Assembly: GCA_045531965.1 (NCBI GenBank)
Contig: JAZSFA010000071.1
Coordinates: 3,289 to 67,288, forward strand
DNA from: CAMEON01 sp045531965
Lineage (GTDB): Bacteria; Bacillota; Clostridia; Oscillospirales; CAG-272
Length of the DNA stretch: 64,000 bases
Direction of reading: 5' to 3'
The notes beneath the pieces were generated by a model. The model saw only the letters and a program-made list of their open reading frames with translations, was not told the DNA's origin and did no database searches. Every line of letters begins with the position of its first letter. Position 1 is the first letter of the stretch. Positions 1 through 8,813 of the stretch are shown here, one piece after another. The translations under genes were made by a program, and so were the position numbers.

Positions 1-151
1 AGGTCTTCATGCCGTTGTCCTTTACTTTGGGTAAAAGATGGATGACGGCATCTGACCCCATGGTGATGTTTTTGTATAGTTCGGTTGCCAGTTCAACAGC
101 GGGGGACTTTTTTTCTTCTCCGACAGCGGAGGTTTTCCGTTGGTCTTCCAT
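1..151 (-). CDS. Conserved hypothetical protein, 5' part only
   Basis: Only the first 50 codons are inside the window; the gene runs off the left edge. The start is an ATG at 149-151 preceded by AAAGGA, which supports a real gene. The visible N-terminus is rich in Lys and Glu for about 15 residues and then looks helical, including the stretch ELYKNITMGSDAVIHLLPKV. There is no signal peptide or membrane segment. I do not recognise the family with certainty; it resembles small, all-helical soluble proteins found in Clostridia. It is divergent from the promoter and gene starting at 317. Confidence 0.55.
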   Translation of the reverse strand, partial: MEDQRKTSAVGEEKKSPAVELATELYKNITMGSDAVIHLLPKVKDNGMKT

Positions 152-240
152 GAGTTCGTTCCTTTCTTTGTTGGGATGATCACAGTATGCGCCAATGCGG
201 GCTTAATGTTGCATGAAATCGTAAAATGTTTCGATGCAAC

Positions 241-269
241 TTGACGAACGGGATCTTTTGTGCTATAAT
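241..269 (+). promoter_or_regulatory. Vegetative promoter for the 317-4516 genes
   Basis: TTGACG at 241-246 and TATAAT at 264-269 are separated by exactly 17 bp. The expected transcript start is about 45 bases upstream of the ATG at 317. No terminator is visible between 317 and 4516, so this promoter probably drives the membrane protein, the iron-sulfur/thioredoxin fusion and the GH28 lipoprotein. Confidence 0.8.
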
Positions 270-316
270 ATAAAATTGGAATGATATTCTCGCTTGCGTA
301 GGAAAGGAATCTTCAT

Positions 317-1105
317 ATGTCGGAAAAAAGCAAAAAACTGATTTATTTGATATACGGCATTCTGCAGTCAGTGCTATTGCTTATATGCGGCGCGTGTCTC
401 ATCGTGGCATGCCTTGATATTTATAACGGTGGTAGTGGTACATTTTCCCGTGAGGCGGTCACGACTCAATTTGATCGGATTCTCCTGCCTGTAATTTTAT
501 GCCTTGGGGGCGTAATCGTCGGCTGCATTTTAACCCTGCTTTTGCCACGCGAGCCTAAAAAAGTGAAGGGAGGCATGATGCCTTCCGATGCCATTCGACG
601 TTTGTCGGCTCGTGTCGATTGGGGCAGCTGTCCTGCGGATGTGATCGCCGCTCGAAAGAAAGAGCGTGTTTTTCGGTTGATCCTGCGTATCATGGCGGGG
701 GCTGTTTGTGTTGCCGTGGCGATCCCAAGCGTTTTGTACCTTTTGAATTTGTCCCATTTTGATGACATTGGAAACGGCTTGACCGAAGATATTGTGGCTG
801 CCATGAAGCTGGTGCTTCCTGCCGCCGCGGTAGGACTTTCGGCATGGATCGTGGTGACCTTCGCTTGCCATTTCAGCGACAAACGGGAGTTGGCTGTTCT
901 CAAGGACGCCTTGAAGGCGGCGCCTTTAAAAGGAAAAGCTTCCGTTAACTCCAAAGAAGGCGGTGCTTATGGGGTTTGGATCGTGCGGGGCGCGGTCTTG
1001 CTTGTGTCGGTTGTCCTGATCGTCTTGGGCATTGTCAACGGCGGTATGGAGGACGTCCTGCAAAAGGCGATCCGTATCTGCACCGAATGTATCGGTTTGG
1101 GTTAA
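317..1105 (+). CDS. Multi-pass membrane protein of unknown function
   Basis: A 262-residue protein with about five predicted membrane segments (roughly residues 8-30, 54-76, 118-142, 162-184 and 222-243). A positively charged loop lies around residues 78-115 and a soluble stretch around 186-220. The start ATG follows GGAAAGGA. I recognise no catalytic motif or family. It ends 13 bases before an iron-sulfur/thioredoxin membrane protein and shares its promoter. A role as an accessory or partner subunit of that redox protein is plausible, but it is inferred from position only. Another reading frame overlaps its 3' end; the downstream gene truly begins after this stop codon. Confidence 0.75.
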   Translation: MSEKSKKLIYLIYGILQSVLLLICGACLIVACLDIYNGGSGTFSREAVTTQFDRILLPVILCLGGVIVGCILTLLLPREPKKVKGGMMPSDAIRRLSARVDWGSCPADVIAARKKERVFRLILRIMAGAVCVAVAIPSVLYLLNLSHFDDIGNGLTEDIVAAMKLVLPAAAVGLSAWIVVTFACHFSDKRELAVLKDALKAAPLKGKASVNSKEGGAYGVWIVRGAVLLVSVVLIVLGIVNGGMEDVLQKAIRICTECIGLG

Positions 1106-1118
1106 GGGGGAGACGCAC

Positions 1119-2780
1119 ATGAAAAAGATCACAACATGGTTTAAAAACCACTTGCCCACCAAGCGCCGCTGGATCCAGCTGTATGCGGCGCTCCTGTTTA
1201 ACGCCAACCTCAAGGGCTTTGGAAACGGACAGATCTATAAAGGTCCTTTGAAGAACATTTGTACCCCCGGTCTCAATTGCTATTCCTGTCCGGGTGCTTC
1301 TGGCGCTTGCCCTCTGGGGGCGCTCCAGAATGCGTTGTCAGACAGCGGACACACCCTACCGTTTTACGTGTTTGGTGTGATCGCCCTGTATGGATTGCTC
1401 TTTGGTCGTTGGATTTGCGGTTTCCTCTGCCCCTTTGGCCTCATTCAAGAATGGTTACATAAGATTCCTACGCCAAAATTAAAAAAGAACAAGGTCACGC
1501 GGGTGCTGTCCTGGTTCAAATACGTCATCCTTGTGGTGTTTGTGCTTATCCTGCCCGTGATGTATATGTTCCGTGACTTCCCTCTGCCCGCTTTCTGCAA
1601 GTATATTTGCCCCGCGGGGACGCTTGAAGGGGCAATGGGACTTTTGTCAAACAAGGTCAATGACAGCCTGTTTGGCATGCTTGGTCCGCTATTCACGTGG
1701 AAATTTCTTTTGATGGTCAGTTTTATTGTCGCTTGCGTTTTCGTTTTCAGATGCTTCTGCCGTTTTATCTGTCCATTGGGCGCGCTTTACGGTCTCTTTA
1801 ATAAGTTTGCGCTGGTAGGCGTGAAGGTGGAAAAGACCAAGTGTACCGATTGTGGTCTCTGCGTCGGTAAGTGCCGGATGGATATTCGCCGTGTAGGCGA
1901 TCACGAATGCATCCATTGCGGCGAATGTATCGAGGTTTGTCCCACCCAAGCCATCCAATGGAAGGGCTCAAAATGGGTGCTCCCTGCCAATGAGATCGAC
2001 ATTCCGGAGCAAGCGACCGAGGCAGAGCGTGAGACTGCCGAAGCCGCTTTGAAAGAGAAAAATCAAAAGATCGTTAAACGCAACCGCGCGGTCAAGACAG
2101 TGGTGGCTGTCCTCATGATCGCCACATTGGCAGGTGCGTTGGTCTACTATAATTTCATCGACAGAGAAACACCTCCCGTGATACCGCCCGTGGAGAGTGA
2201 CACCGAGCCGGAAGATACGTTGGAAGGGACTGTCCAACCGGATGCGCCTGAAAGACCTAAAAAGGGCACGGACGTAGGCAACGAGTGTTATGGGTGGTCA
2301 CTGCCTTATATCATGGAAGACGGCGCGTTCAGCATCAAAGAAGGCAGAGGAACGATCACTGTTCTGAACTTCTGGGGAACTTGGTGCGGTCCGTGCAAAG
2401 CCGAACTGCCACACTTCAGCCAGATTGCTTCTGAGTATAAGGAGGATGTCCGTGTGGTGACGATTCACTCAGAATACGGTATGGATCAGTCTGAGGCGTA
2501 TATTGCCGAGAATTATTCCACATCGGATATGCTCTTTACCTATGACGAAAAAGATGCGTTCTACAACCTGTTAATCAAGGGTTCTTCATGGCCCACCACG
2601 GTGGTTTTGGACGAAAACGGTGTGATCCTTTATAAGCGTGTAGGCAAGATGGAATACGATGAATTGAAGGCGGTGCTTGACACCATCCTTGCGTATGAAT
2701 CAACAACAGATTTCATAGATTATGACGAGCTGATTGCGGCTGTGGAAACGGCGGCGGAAGCGACCCGCGCTGCGGAATGA
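1119..2780 (+). CDS. NapH-like 4Fe-4S membrane protein fused to thioredoxin
   Basis: A 553-residue fusion. Residues 1-230 form a polytopic membrane module with the cysteine signatures of the NapH/NosR/CcoG group: C48, C54, C57 and C64, then GRWICGFLCPFG at 97-107 and FICPLG near 216. Residues 242-274 hold two 4Fe-4S motifs (C242, C245, C248, C252; C264, C267, C270, C274). A further membrane helix lies at about 326-347, followed by an acidic linker and a TlpA/thioredoxin domain with the redox motif WCGPC at 422-426 and a cis-Pro loop (SSWPTT). The layout suggests electrons pass from the cytoplasmic ferredoxin centres across the membrane to an external dithiol. The ATG at 1119 is preceded by AAGGGGGAGA; an earlier in-frame start at 1032 would overlap the upstream gene and lacks such a site. 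Confidence 0.85.
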   Translation: MKKITTWFKNHLPTKRRWIQLYAALLFNANLKGFGNGQIYKGPLKNICTPGLNCYSCPGASGACPLGALQNALSDSGHTLPFYVFGVIALYGLLFGRWICGFLCPFGLIQEWLHKIPTPKLKKNKVTRVLSWFKYVILVVFVLILPVMYMFRDFPLPAFCKYICPAGTLEGAMGLLSNKVNDSLFGMLGPLFTWKFLLMVSFIVACVFVFRCFCRFICPLGALYGLFNKFALVGVKVEKTKCTDCGLCVGKCRMDIRRVGDHECIHCGECIEVCPTQAIQWKGSKWVLPANEIDIPEQATEAERETAEAALKEKNQKIVKRNRAVKTVVAVLMIATLAGALVYYNFIDRETPPVIPPVESDTEPEDTLEGTVQPDAPERPKKGTDVGNECYGWSLPYIMEDGAFSIKEGRGTITVLNFWGTWCGPCKAELPHFSQIASEYKEDVRVVTIHSEYGMDQSEAYIAENYSTSDMLFTYDEKDAFYNLLIKGSSWPTTVVLDENGVILYKRVGKMEYDELKAVLDTILAYESTTDFIDYDELIAAVETAAEATRAAE

Positions 2781-2797
2781 TAGAAGGAGGAATGTGC

Positions 2798-4516
2798 ATG
2801 AAAAAGAATGTTTTGAAGTTGCTTACCGTCTTTGGGGCGGTCATCCTTCTGCTTACCGCTTGCCAAGGCGTAAGCGAGCGGGAAACCGATCCTGCAACCG
2901 ACACACCTACCCAAGCGATAACAGATGGGTCTATGCAGGACAGCAACCCTGAGACAGAAACTCTTGAAACCGAAGGTGCGACCACGGAAGGAGAAGATAT
3001 CGTGATCAAGGAACCTATCATCCCTATTGTTTTTGAAGAGATCAAACCTGCCGAGGATCTTGAAAAGTTCATTGCCGAGGTGGATTATGCCGATGGTGCC
3101 CACGATAACGAAGCCAAGACTGTGGGGACCATAATCTCCCCCTACTTTACTATGACGGTCAATGACATTGCCGTGGATTGCTATGCGGTTCGTACGACTT
3201 ATGGCGTCCATTCCTTTGCAATGATTGATGCAACCGATGCCAGCTTCCCCTTGGCGGTGGAAGTAGGCGTAAACGGTACGGTCAATAGGCGGATCGTTTT
3301 ACCTGCTCATTATGGTGTTACGGCAGAGAAAACCGAAAAGGGCATCGCTGCGACCATTGAAGGCTATGGCAACTATACATTTGTCATCAACGAAGACAAG
3401 ACGACTGCCGTGACGCTGTTTGTCCGTGCCCACGAAACCTATGTGGCTCCTGAAGGCTACGAGGTGATCAAGGTGGCTCCCGGCGTGCATAACGAGCAAC
3501 TGACCTTCACGGGAGAAAAGCAGGTATTGTATTTTGAGGCGGGTGTTCACGGCCTGAAGTATAATGTCAATTTCAAAAACAACACCGAGGTCTATTTGGA
3601 GCGTGGCGCGTTCATCTATGCAGAAATGCCCGACAGACAGGAAAAGCCTTTCCTTGATCCCGCTTGGTCGGGCAAGACCCGCTGGCACGCTTTGTTTCAA
3701 GGCAACGGCGTATCCAATGTTCGTATCAGCGGTCACGGCTATATAGATATGTCTCATCTGGATTGGCACGCCCGCTCGGTTGTGCAGTTTAACGAATCCA
3801 AAAACATCACGGTGGACGGCATCACCATGAACAACAGCCCGGAATGGACTGTTTACTTTACCCAGTGCGAGGATATCACCGTCACCGACGTGATGCTCTT
3901 CGGTTATCGTCAGAATAGCGACGGTATTGCTGTGGTAGACAGCCGCAATGCCCTTGTCAAGGATTGTTTTGCTCGCTCGGGAGACGACCTCTTTGAGGTC
4001 AAATCCATGTATGGCGGCTGTCAGATCAAGATTGAGAATATCGTCTTTGACAACTGCAACGCCTGGCCCGACAAGGCGCGCGGCATAGGCATCATTGCCG
4101 AAACGACCAGAGATATGACCAATATCACGTTTAAAAACTGTTCTGTCGGTTTTGCGTCTGCCGAGTGGATGGAAGATTTGGGTGCCTTGGTGGTGTACAC
4201 CGAAGGCCCCGCAAAGATCACAAACGTGACCTTTGAAAACATTGAACTGCATGACAGCGCAAAGTATCCCATCAACGTCACCATAGGCAATAAGTCTAAG
4301 GCGCAGATCGAGGGCTTGACTTTCCGTAACGTGCTCATGAACGGTTCGCGCAAGGTGCGTATCTGCAACCGTTCCGAAGTGGGCGGCGCTATCAATGGGG
4401 TCACCTTTGAAAACTGTATCCGCAACAACAAGAACATCACTTCCCAGAAAGTGCTGGGCGCTTCTGTGGAAAACGTGGATACATCCAAGATTTTTGTTGT
4501 CTGGAAAGAGAAATGA
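2798..4516 (+). CDS. GH28-like (pectin-lyase fold) lipoprotein
   Basis: A 572-residue exported lipoprotein. The signal peptide ends in the lipobox LLTAC, so the mature N-terminal Cys should be lipid-anchored outside the membrane. A Thr/Glu-rich linker follows. A beta-rich domain then leads into a right-handed beta-helix with the polygalacturonase-type motifs NSDG (about residues 377-380) and SGDD (about 399-402), whose aspartates are the usual GH28 catalytic acids, and many short N/T-rich helix rungs. Family members cut pectin or related polyuronides; the exact substrate cannot be read here. The start at 2798 has AGAAGGAGG seven bases upstream. The gene follows the redox fusion closely but seems functionally unrelated to it. 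Confidence 0.82.
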   Translation: MKKNVLKLLTVFGAVILLLTACQGVSERETDPATDTPTQAITDGSMQDSNPETETLETEGATTEGEDIVIKEPIIPIVFEEIKPAEDLEKFIAEVDYADGAHDNEAKTVGTIISPYFTMTVNDIAVDCYAVRTTYGVHSFAMIDATDASFPLAVEVGVNGTVNRRIVLPAHYGVTAEKTEKGIAATIEGYGNYTFVINEDKTTAVTLFVRAHETYVAPEGYEVIKVAPGVHNEQLTFTGEKQVLYFEAGVHGLKYNVNFKNNTEVYLERGAFIYAEMPDRQEKPFLDPAWSGKTRWHALFQGNGVSNVRISGHGYIDMSHLDWHARSVVQFNESKNITVDGITMNNSPEWTVYFTQCEDITVTDVMLFGYRQNSDGIAVVDSRNALVKDCFARSGDDLFEVKSMYGGCQIKIENIVFDNCNAWPDKARGIGIIAETTRDMTNITFKNCSVGFASAEWMEDLGALVVYTEGPAKITNVTFENIELHDSAKYPINVTIGNKSKAQIEGLTFRNVLMNGSRKVRICNRSEVGGAINGVTFENCIRNNKNITSQKVLGASVENVDTSKIFVVWKEK

Positions 4517-4619
4517 TCCAAGAAGTTTGATAGAATTTTGTCAAAATGCACGAAATTCATTCGTCTCGTTTGTTTCAAAGGTGCAAAACGGAGAAACTGA
4601 AAAAAATTCCCAAAAAGCC

Positions 4620-4648
4620 TTGCATTATTTGGAAATTTGGGGTACAAT
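4620..4648 (+). promoter_or_regulatory. gap promoter
   Basis: TTGCAT at 4620-4625 and TACAAT at 4643-4648, spaced 17 bp. This leaves an untranslated leader of roughly 70 bases before the gap start codon. Confidence 0.7.
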
Positions 4649-4726
4649 ATATTCTTGGAAGAGAAGGGTTCTTCCAAATCACTGTATGTCAAAAATAAAA
4701 ACTATATAAAATGGAGGATTTTTACC

Positions 4727-5743
4727 ATGTCTGTAAAAGTTGCTATCAATGGCTTTGGCCGTATCGGCCGTCTGGCTTTCCGTCAGATGTTCGGCGCTGA
4801 GGGTTATGAGATCGTTGCCATCAACGACCTGACCAAGGCTTCTATGCTGGCTCACCTGCTCAAGTACGACACCGCTCAGGGTCGTTACGACGGTCACACC
4901 GTTGTCGCTGACGACGAGGCCGGTACCATCACCGTTGACGGTAAGGTTCTGAAGATCTACGCTGAGAAGGACGCTGCTAACTGTCCTTGGGGCGAGCTGG
5001 GTGTTGACGTTGTTCTGGAGTGCACCGGCTTCTACTGCTCCACCGAGAAGTCCATGGCTCACATCAACGCCGGCGCTAAGAAGGTTGTTATCTCTGCTCC
5101 CGCAGGTAAGGATCTGAAGACCATCGTTTACGGCGTTAACGAGAAGACTCTGTCCGCTGAGGACACCATCATCTCCGCCGCTTCCTGCACCACCAACTGC
5201 CTGGCTCCCATGGCTAAGGCTCTGAACGACGCATATCCCATCCAGTCCGGTATCATGACCACCGTTCACGCTTACACCGGTGACCAGATGATCCTGGACG
5301 GCCCCCACAGAAAGGGTGACCTCCGCCGCGCTCGCGCAGGTGCTCAGAACATCGTTCCCAACTCCACCGGTGCTGCTAAGGCTATCGGTCTGGTTATTCC
5401 CGAGCTGAACGGCAAGCTGATCGGTTCCGCTCAGCGCGTTCCCACCTGCACCGGCTCCACCACCATTCTGGTAGCCGTTGTTAAGGGCACTGACGTTACC
5501 GTTGACAGCATCAACGCTGCTATGAAGGCTCAGGCTTCCGCTTCCTTCGGCTACAACGAGGATCAGATCGTTTCCTCCGATATCATCGGTATCACCTACG
5601 GTTCTCTGTTCGACTCCACCCAGACCATGGTGGCTAAGATCGACGACGACACCTACCAGGTTCAGGTTGTTTCTTGGTACGACAACGAGAACTCCTACAC
5701 CAGCCAGATGGTCCGCACCATCAAGTACTTCGCTGAGATCTAA
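4727..5743 (+). CDS. gap: Glyceraldehyde-3-phosphate dehydrogenase, type I
   Basis: A 338-residue cytoplasmic enzyme that oxidises glyceraldehyde 3-phosphate to 1,3-bisphosphoglycerate with NAD+ in glycolysis. The N-terminal Rossmann motif NGFGRIGR is at residues 8-15, and the catalytic motif SAASCTTNCLAP places the nucleophile at Cys154. The usual C-terminal WYDNENSY motif is present. Full length for the family. The start ATG at 4727 follows TGGAGG. Codon use is strikingly uniform and C-rich at third positions compared with its neighbours, as expected for a very highly expressed gene. It is monocistronic: its own promoter lies upstream and a strong hairpin terminator follows. Confidence 0.98.
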   Translation: MSVKVAINGFGRIGRLAFRQMFGAEGYEIVAINDLTKASMLAHLLKYDTAQGRYDGHTVVADDEAGTITVDGKVLKIYAEKDAANCPWGELGVDVVLECTGFYCSTEKSMAHINAGAKKVVISAPAGKDLKTIVYGVNEKTLSAEDTIISAASCTTNCLAPMAKALNDAYPIQSGIMTTVHAYTGDQMILDGPHRKGDLRRARAGAQNIVPNSTGAAKAIGLVIPELNGKLIGSAQRVPTCTGSTTILVAVVKGTDVTVDSINAAMKAQASASFGYNEDQIVSSDIIGITYGSLFDSTQTMVAKIDDDTYQVQVVSWYDNENSYTSQMVRTIKYFAEI

Positions 5744-5764
5744 TTCGGAACTCAATGAGAAATG

Positions 5765-5794
5765 CCCCGCCGTGGTTTCCACGGCGGGGTTTTT
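5765..5794 (+). terminator. Intrinsic terminator of gap
   Basis: A perfect 11-bp stem, CCCCGCCGTGG (5765-5775) and CCACGGCGGGG (5779-5789), with a TTT loop and a run of five T. Confidence 0.95.
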
Positions 5795-5807
5795 CTCTCC
5801 CCCAATC

Positions 5808-5836
5808 TTGACAATCCCGCCTATGTATGCTATACT
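5808..5836 (+). promoter_or_regulatory. Promoter of the structured leader and the 6047 gene
   Basis: TTGACA at 5808-5813 and TATACT at 5831-5836 with a 17-bp spacer. The start codon at 6047 is about 200 bases downstream, leaving room for a long structured leader. Confidence 0.8.
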
Positions 5837-5896
5837 GAACCCATCGCGCCCCGTGTGCGCTGAGAAAAGCTTTCTCAAAGTGACAGAAGGGAGATA

Positions 5897-6030
5897 GCGT
5901 GAAAGTTAAATGATCCAAAACCGAAGTTCACTGTTTCACGCACAATTCTCCCTAAAATGGGACCCACCCATTTTGTCGCATAAGCGACACGGTCGAATTT
6001 CATAATATTTTTGTGCCGCCGTTGGTGGCG
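5897..6030 (+). other. Highly structured leader, possible regulatory RNA or repeat
   Basis: Four inverted repeats lie in a row in the leader of the 6047 gene. GCGTGAAA (5897-5904) pairs with TTTCACGC (5934-5941). AAAATGGG (5954-5961) pairs with CCCATTTT (5967-5974). TGTCGC (5974-5979) pairs with GCGACA (5984-5989). A short GCC/GGC-rich hairpin lies at about 6014-6028. None is followed by a T run, so they are not simple terminators. The last hairpin lies close to the start codon. I recognise no known riboswitch consensus. It could be a cis-acting RNA or a copy of an interspersed repeat. Confidence 0.5.
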
Positions 6031-6046
6031 AAATGGATATATATAT

Positions 6047-6574
6047 ATGGCATACAAATACAGCGAGACCCGCAAGCACATCCTGACCCCCGAATTGGTT
6101 CTTAATGATCTGAAGGAAGATAACAAGGCAACCAAGGTCATCTCTATTTTCTTGCTGATCATTCCGCCCTTCGCGGCTTTGGTTTTTACAGTTATGATGT
6201 CCCTTGTCTCGGATGATATGGGGACTGTCCTCTACGGTATTCTCTGTGGTTTGGTCTGGCTTGGTGCCGTACTCCTGATGGCTGTTTCAGCAATGCTGTT
6301 GAAGGATAGCTGTAAAAAACTCAAGCCCTCGGACATCCACATCGTCAAGTGTCGGTTGGAGACCATTGCCCTTAACGAGGCGCAAAGAACGTGGAGACGA
6401 GACACCGTCTATCGCGACGTGTTCTACCTTGAGGGCATGAGCAAGTATTTTCCCACCTCTACCCAAGTGGCGTTGGCCGAGGAGGGCGACGAATACTATG
6501 TCGTGACGCGCGGAGAAGGCTCCACTCACCCCATCCGCATTTACCGCGCCGATGCTTATATCTGGAACGGCTGA
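6047..6574 (+). CDS. Small membrane protein, function unknown
   Basis: A 175-residue protein with a charged N-terminus, two membrane helices (about residues 29-52 and 61-82) and a C-terminal soluble half of about 90 residues containing a possible beta-sheet domain (RGEGSTHPIRIYRADAYIW at the end). I do not recognise the family. The ATG at 6047 is preferred over an upstream TTG at 6011, which falls inside the leader hairpins; no strong ribosome binding site is visible at either, so the start is uncertain. It is a single gene with its own promoter and shares a bidirectional terminator with the converging ABC-F gene. Confidence 0.65.
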   Translation: MAYKYSETRKHILTPELVLNDLKEDNKATKVISIFLLIIPPFAALVFTVMMSLVSDDMGTVLYGILCGLVWLGAVLLMAVSAMLLKDSCKKLKPSDIHIVKCRLETIALNEAQRTWRRDTVYRDVFYLEGMSKYFPTSTQVALAEEGDEYYVVTRGEGSTHPIRIYRADAYIWNG

Positions 6575-6648
6575 TCCGTACGGATACGGGGAAGAAAACT
6601 GCTTGCTTTGGATGGTTAAGACACAAAGAATATCACTTTATAACCAAA

Positions 6649-6685
6649 AAGGAACCGAACGTCACGCTCGGTTCCTTCTCTTTTT
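6649..6685. terminator. Bidirectional terminator between convergent genes
   Basis: AAGGAACCGA (6649-6658) pairs with TCGGTTCCTT (6668-6677). T runs follow on the plus strand (CTCTTTTT) and on the minus strand (TTTTT). It lies between the stop codons of the converging 6047 and ABC-F genes. Confidence 0.85.
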
Positions 6686-8684
6686 AATCCTGAAGCTCTT
6701 CCAGCTCCTCGTACACCTCCATCAGCCGCTCCTCTTTTTGGGTCTTGAGGGTGTCAAGCTCAGCCACGCGGACGAAATCCGTGGCGGCCTCACCGTTCAT
6801 CTCGGCGTCGATGTCGTCAATGGCCTGCTCCAAGGCCTCGGCCTCGGCGGTGAGCTTTTTGATGCGATTCTGCCGCTTTCGCTCGTCGGAGGCGGAGCGC
6901 TTTGCCTTCTCATAGTCCTCCTTGGCGGTGGAGGGGGTGGCGCTTTCCGTGACAGCCGCACCCATCCTGGAGGGGGAGATGCCGCCCGTGCGGCGATTCT
7001 CCATGAAGCGGCGGTACTCGGTGTAGCCCTCGCCGGGGCGATCCACGTGATAGTCGGTGAAGTCGGCCTCCCCCGTCACACCCGAGATGCCCGCGCCGGG
7101 GGTGATCTCAATCATGCGGGAGGCCAGCTTTTCGATGAAATAACGGTCGTGGGAAACGGCGATGATGGTGCCGTCGAAATCCTTGAGGGCGGTCTCCAAG
7201 GCCTCGCGGGAGTCGATGTCCAGGTGGTTGGTGGGCTCGTCCAACACCAAGAGGTTCATCTTGGAGAGGATCAGCTTGCACAGGGTCAGCCGCGCACGCT
7301 CGCCGCCCGAAAGGACGGACGCTTCCTTGTAAACGTCCTCCCCGATGAAGCGGAATTGCGCCAGACGGTTGCGGATCTCGGTCTCGGTCAGCTTGGGATA
7401 AGCACTCCACAGCTCCTCAAGGACGGTGTTTTCGGGGGTGAGATTCTGGTTTTCCTGGTCGTAGTAGCCAATTTCCACGTTGTAGCCCGCCTCTATGACA
7501 CCTGACAGCGGCTCTAACTTGCCGATGATCAGCTTGATCAGGGTGGACTTGCCGCAGCCGTTCTGTCCCAGGATGAACAGATGGTCGTCCTTCTTGACGA
7601 GAAAGCTCAAACGTGAGAACAGGACGCGGTCGCCAAAGCCCATGGTCACGTCACGAAGATCCAGCACCTCGTTGCCGCTCTGCCGCGAGGCGGTGAAGCG
7701 GAGCTTGATGGGCGTGGGGGCGTTTTCGGGCTTTTCCAGGCGGACGATGCGATCCAGCATTTTCTGACGGCTCTCGGCGGCGATGATGTTGCGCTCACGG
7801 TTCCATCTGCGCTGTTGGGCGATGTAGGCCTCCTGACGGGCGATCTCCTTCTGCTGATCCTTGTAGTGCTTCTCGGCCAGGGCACGGTCGATCTCCCGCT
7901 GCTCCATGCTTTGGGTGTAGCCGCCGTTGTAGAGCTTGGCCTTGTGGTTCTGAATGCACAGGGTCTTATTGGTCACACGGTCGAGGAAGTAACGGTCGTG
8001 GGAGATAATCATGACACAGCCCTTGTAGTCGGAAAGGTAATGCTCCAGCCATCCCAGGGTCTCAATGTCCAAATGGTTGGTGGGCTCGTCCAGCAGCAGG
8101 ACGTCAGGCTCGCGGGAGAGCTGGATACCCAAGGCGAGACGGGTCTTCTGTCCTCCGCTCAAGTGACGGACGGGCATATTGACCAGCGCATCGTCAAAGC
8201 CGAGACGGCGCAAAATGCCCAGGCAACGGCCGCGGAACTCGAGGCCCCCGTCGGCAATAAACCGCTCGTTGAGGGCGGTGAACTCACGGGTCAGGATGTC
8301 ATAGGCCTCCTGACCGCCTGCGGCCTCTATGCCCTCGTTGAGCTTGCGCTCCAATTCAGCAAGGCGTGCTTCGTCACGGAGCAGGGCGGGGAAGGCGTGG
8401 TACATATGGTCGAGGGCGGATTCGTCCTCGCTGCCATCCTCGCTTTCGGCGGCAAAGGCACCCTCCTGGGTGAGGATCCCCAGGGTCTTGCCCTTGGACA
8501 GATACACCTCGCCCTCGGTGGGCTCGTATTCTCCCGTGATCATTTTGAACAGGGAGGACTTGCCGCTGCCGTTGACGCCGATGATGCCCAGCTTGTCTTT
8601 TTCGTCCAGCGAAAAGGAGATGTTTTCAAGTATGGTGGTGGTGCCGAACCTGAGTGTCAGGTCGGTGACGCTGATGATGATCAT
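6684..8684 (-). CDS. ABC-F family ATPase
   Basis: A 666-residue protein with two fused ABC nucleotide-binding domains and no membrane segments, the layout of ABC-F proteins that act on the ribosome. The first domain has Walker A GVNGSGKS (residues 36-43) and signature LSGGQKTRLALG. The second has GQNGCGKST and LSGGERARLTLC. Both have LLDEPTNHLD or LVLDEPTNHLD Walker B motifs and the H-loop HDRYF. A charged linker lies between the domains and a predicted coiled coil forms the C-terminal 80 residues. Family members act as translation factors or antibiotic-resistance ribosome protectors; which applies cannot be told from sequence. The start follows AAAGGA. Confidence 0.93.
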   Translation of the reverse strand: MIIISVTDLTLRFGTTTILENISFSLDEKDKLGIIGVNGSGKSSLFKMITGEYEPTEGEVYLSKGKTLGILTQEGAFAAESEDGSEDESALDHMYHAFPALLRDEARLAELERKLNEGIEAAGGQEAYDILTREFTALNERFIADGGLEFRGRCLGILRRLGFDDALVNMPVRHLSGGQKTRLALGIQLSREPDVLLLDEPTNHLDIETLGWLEHYLSDYKGCVMIISHDRYFLDRVTNKTLCIQNHKAKLYNGGYTQSMEQREIDRALAEKHYKDQQKEIARQEAYIAQQRRWNRERNIIAAESRQKMLDRIVRLEKPENAPTPIKLRFTASRQSGNEVLDLRDVTMGFGDRVLFSRLSFLVKKDDHLFILGQNGCGKSTLIKLIIGKLEPLSGVIEAGYNVEIGYYDQENQNLTPENTVLEELWSAYPKLTETEIRNRLAQFRFIGEDVYKEASVLSGGERARLTLCKLILSKMNLLVLDEPTNHLDIDSREALETALKDFDGTIIAVSHDRYFIEKLASRMIEITPGAGISGVTGEADFTDYHVDRPGEGYTEYRRFMENRRTGGISPSRMGAAVTESATPSTAKEDYEKAKRSASDERKRQNRIKKLTAEAEALEQAIDDIDAEMNGEAATDFVRVAELDTLKTQKEERLMEVYEELEELQD

Positions 8685-8708
8685 ATGGTTTTCCTTTGGG
8701 GAGAGCGC

Positions 8709-8774
8709 AAGGGAACCCGCACTGCAAGCAGTGCCTTGAAAGAAGGTTCCCTTGACCCTCCAAGAACTTTTAAT
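8709..8774 (+). repeat. Dispersed palindromic repeat, copy A (divergent)
   Basis: AAGGGAACC (8709-8717) pairs with GGTTCCCTT (8745-8753), followed by the family tail GACCCTCCAAGAACTTTT. The stem loop is longer than in other copies and contains its own small hairpin (ACTGC/GCAGT). Confidence 0.6.
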
Positions 8775-8813
8775 AAAATAATTGATGGGATAGAGATAAA
8801 TTTTATCGAGGTA

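Noticed and set aside
1032..1118. Longer start for the iron-sulfur/thioredoxin fusion
   Set aside because: It overlaps the upstream gene, adds a Ser/Arg-rich segment without family support, and lacks a ribosome site, unlike the ATG at 1119.
4679..5878. A 399-codon open frame antisense to gap
   Set aside because: Same cause as at aspS: strong third-position bias in gap leaves the opposite strand open. The translation has no recognisable domain.
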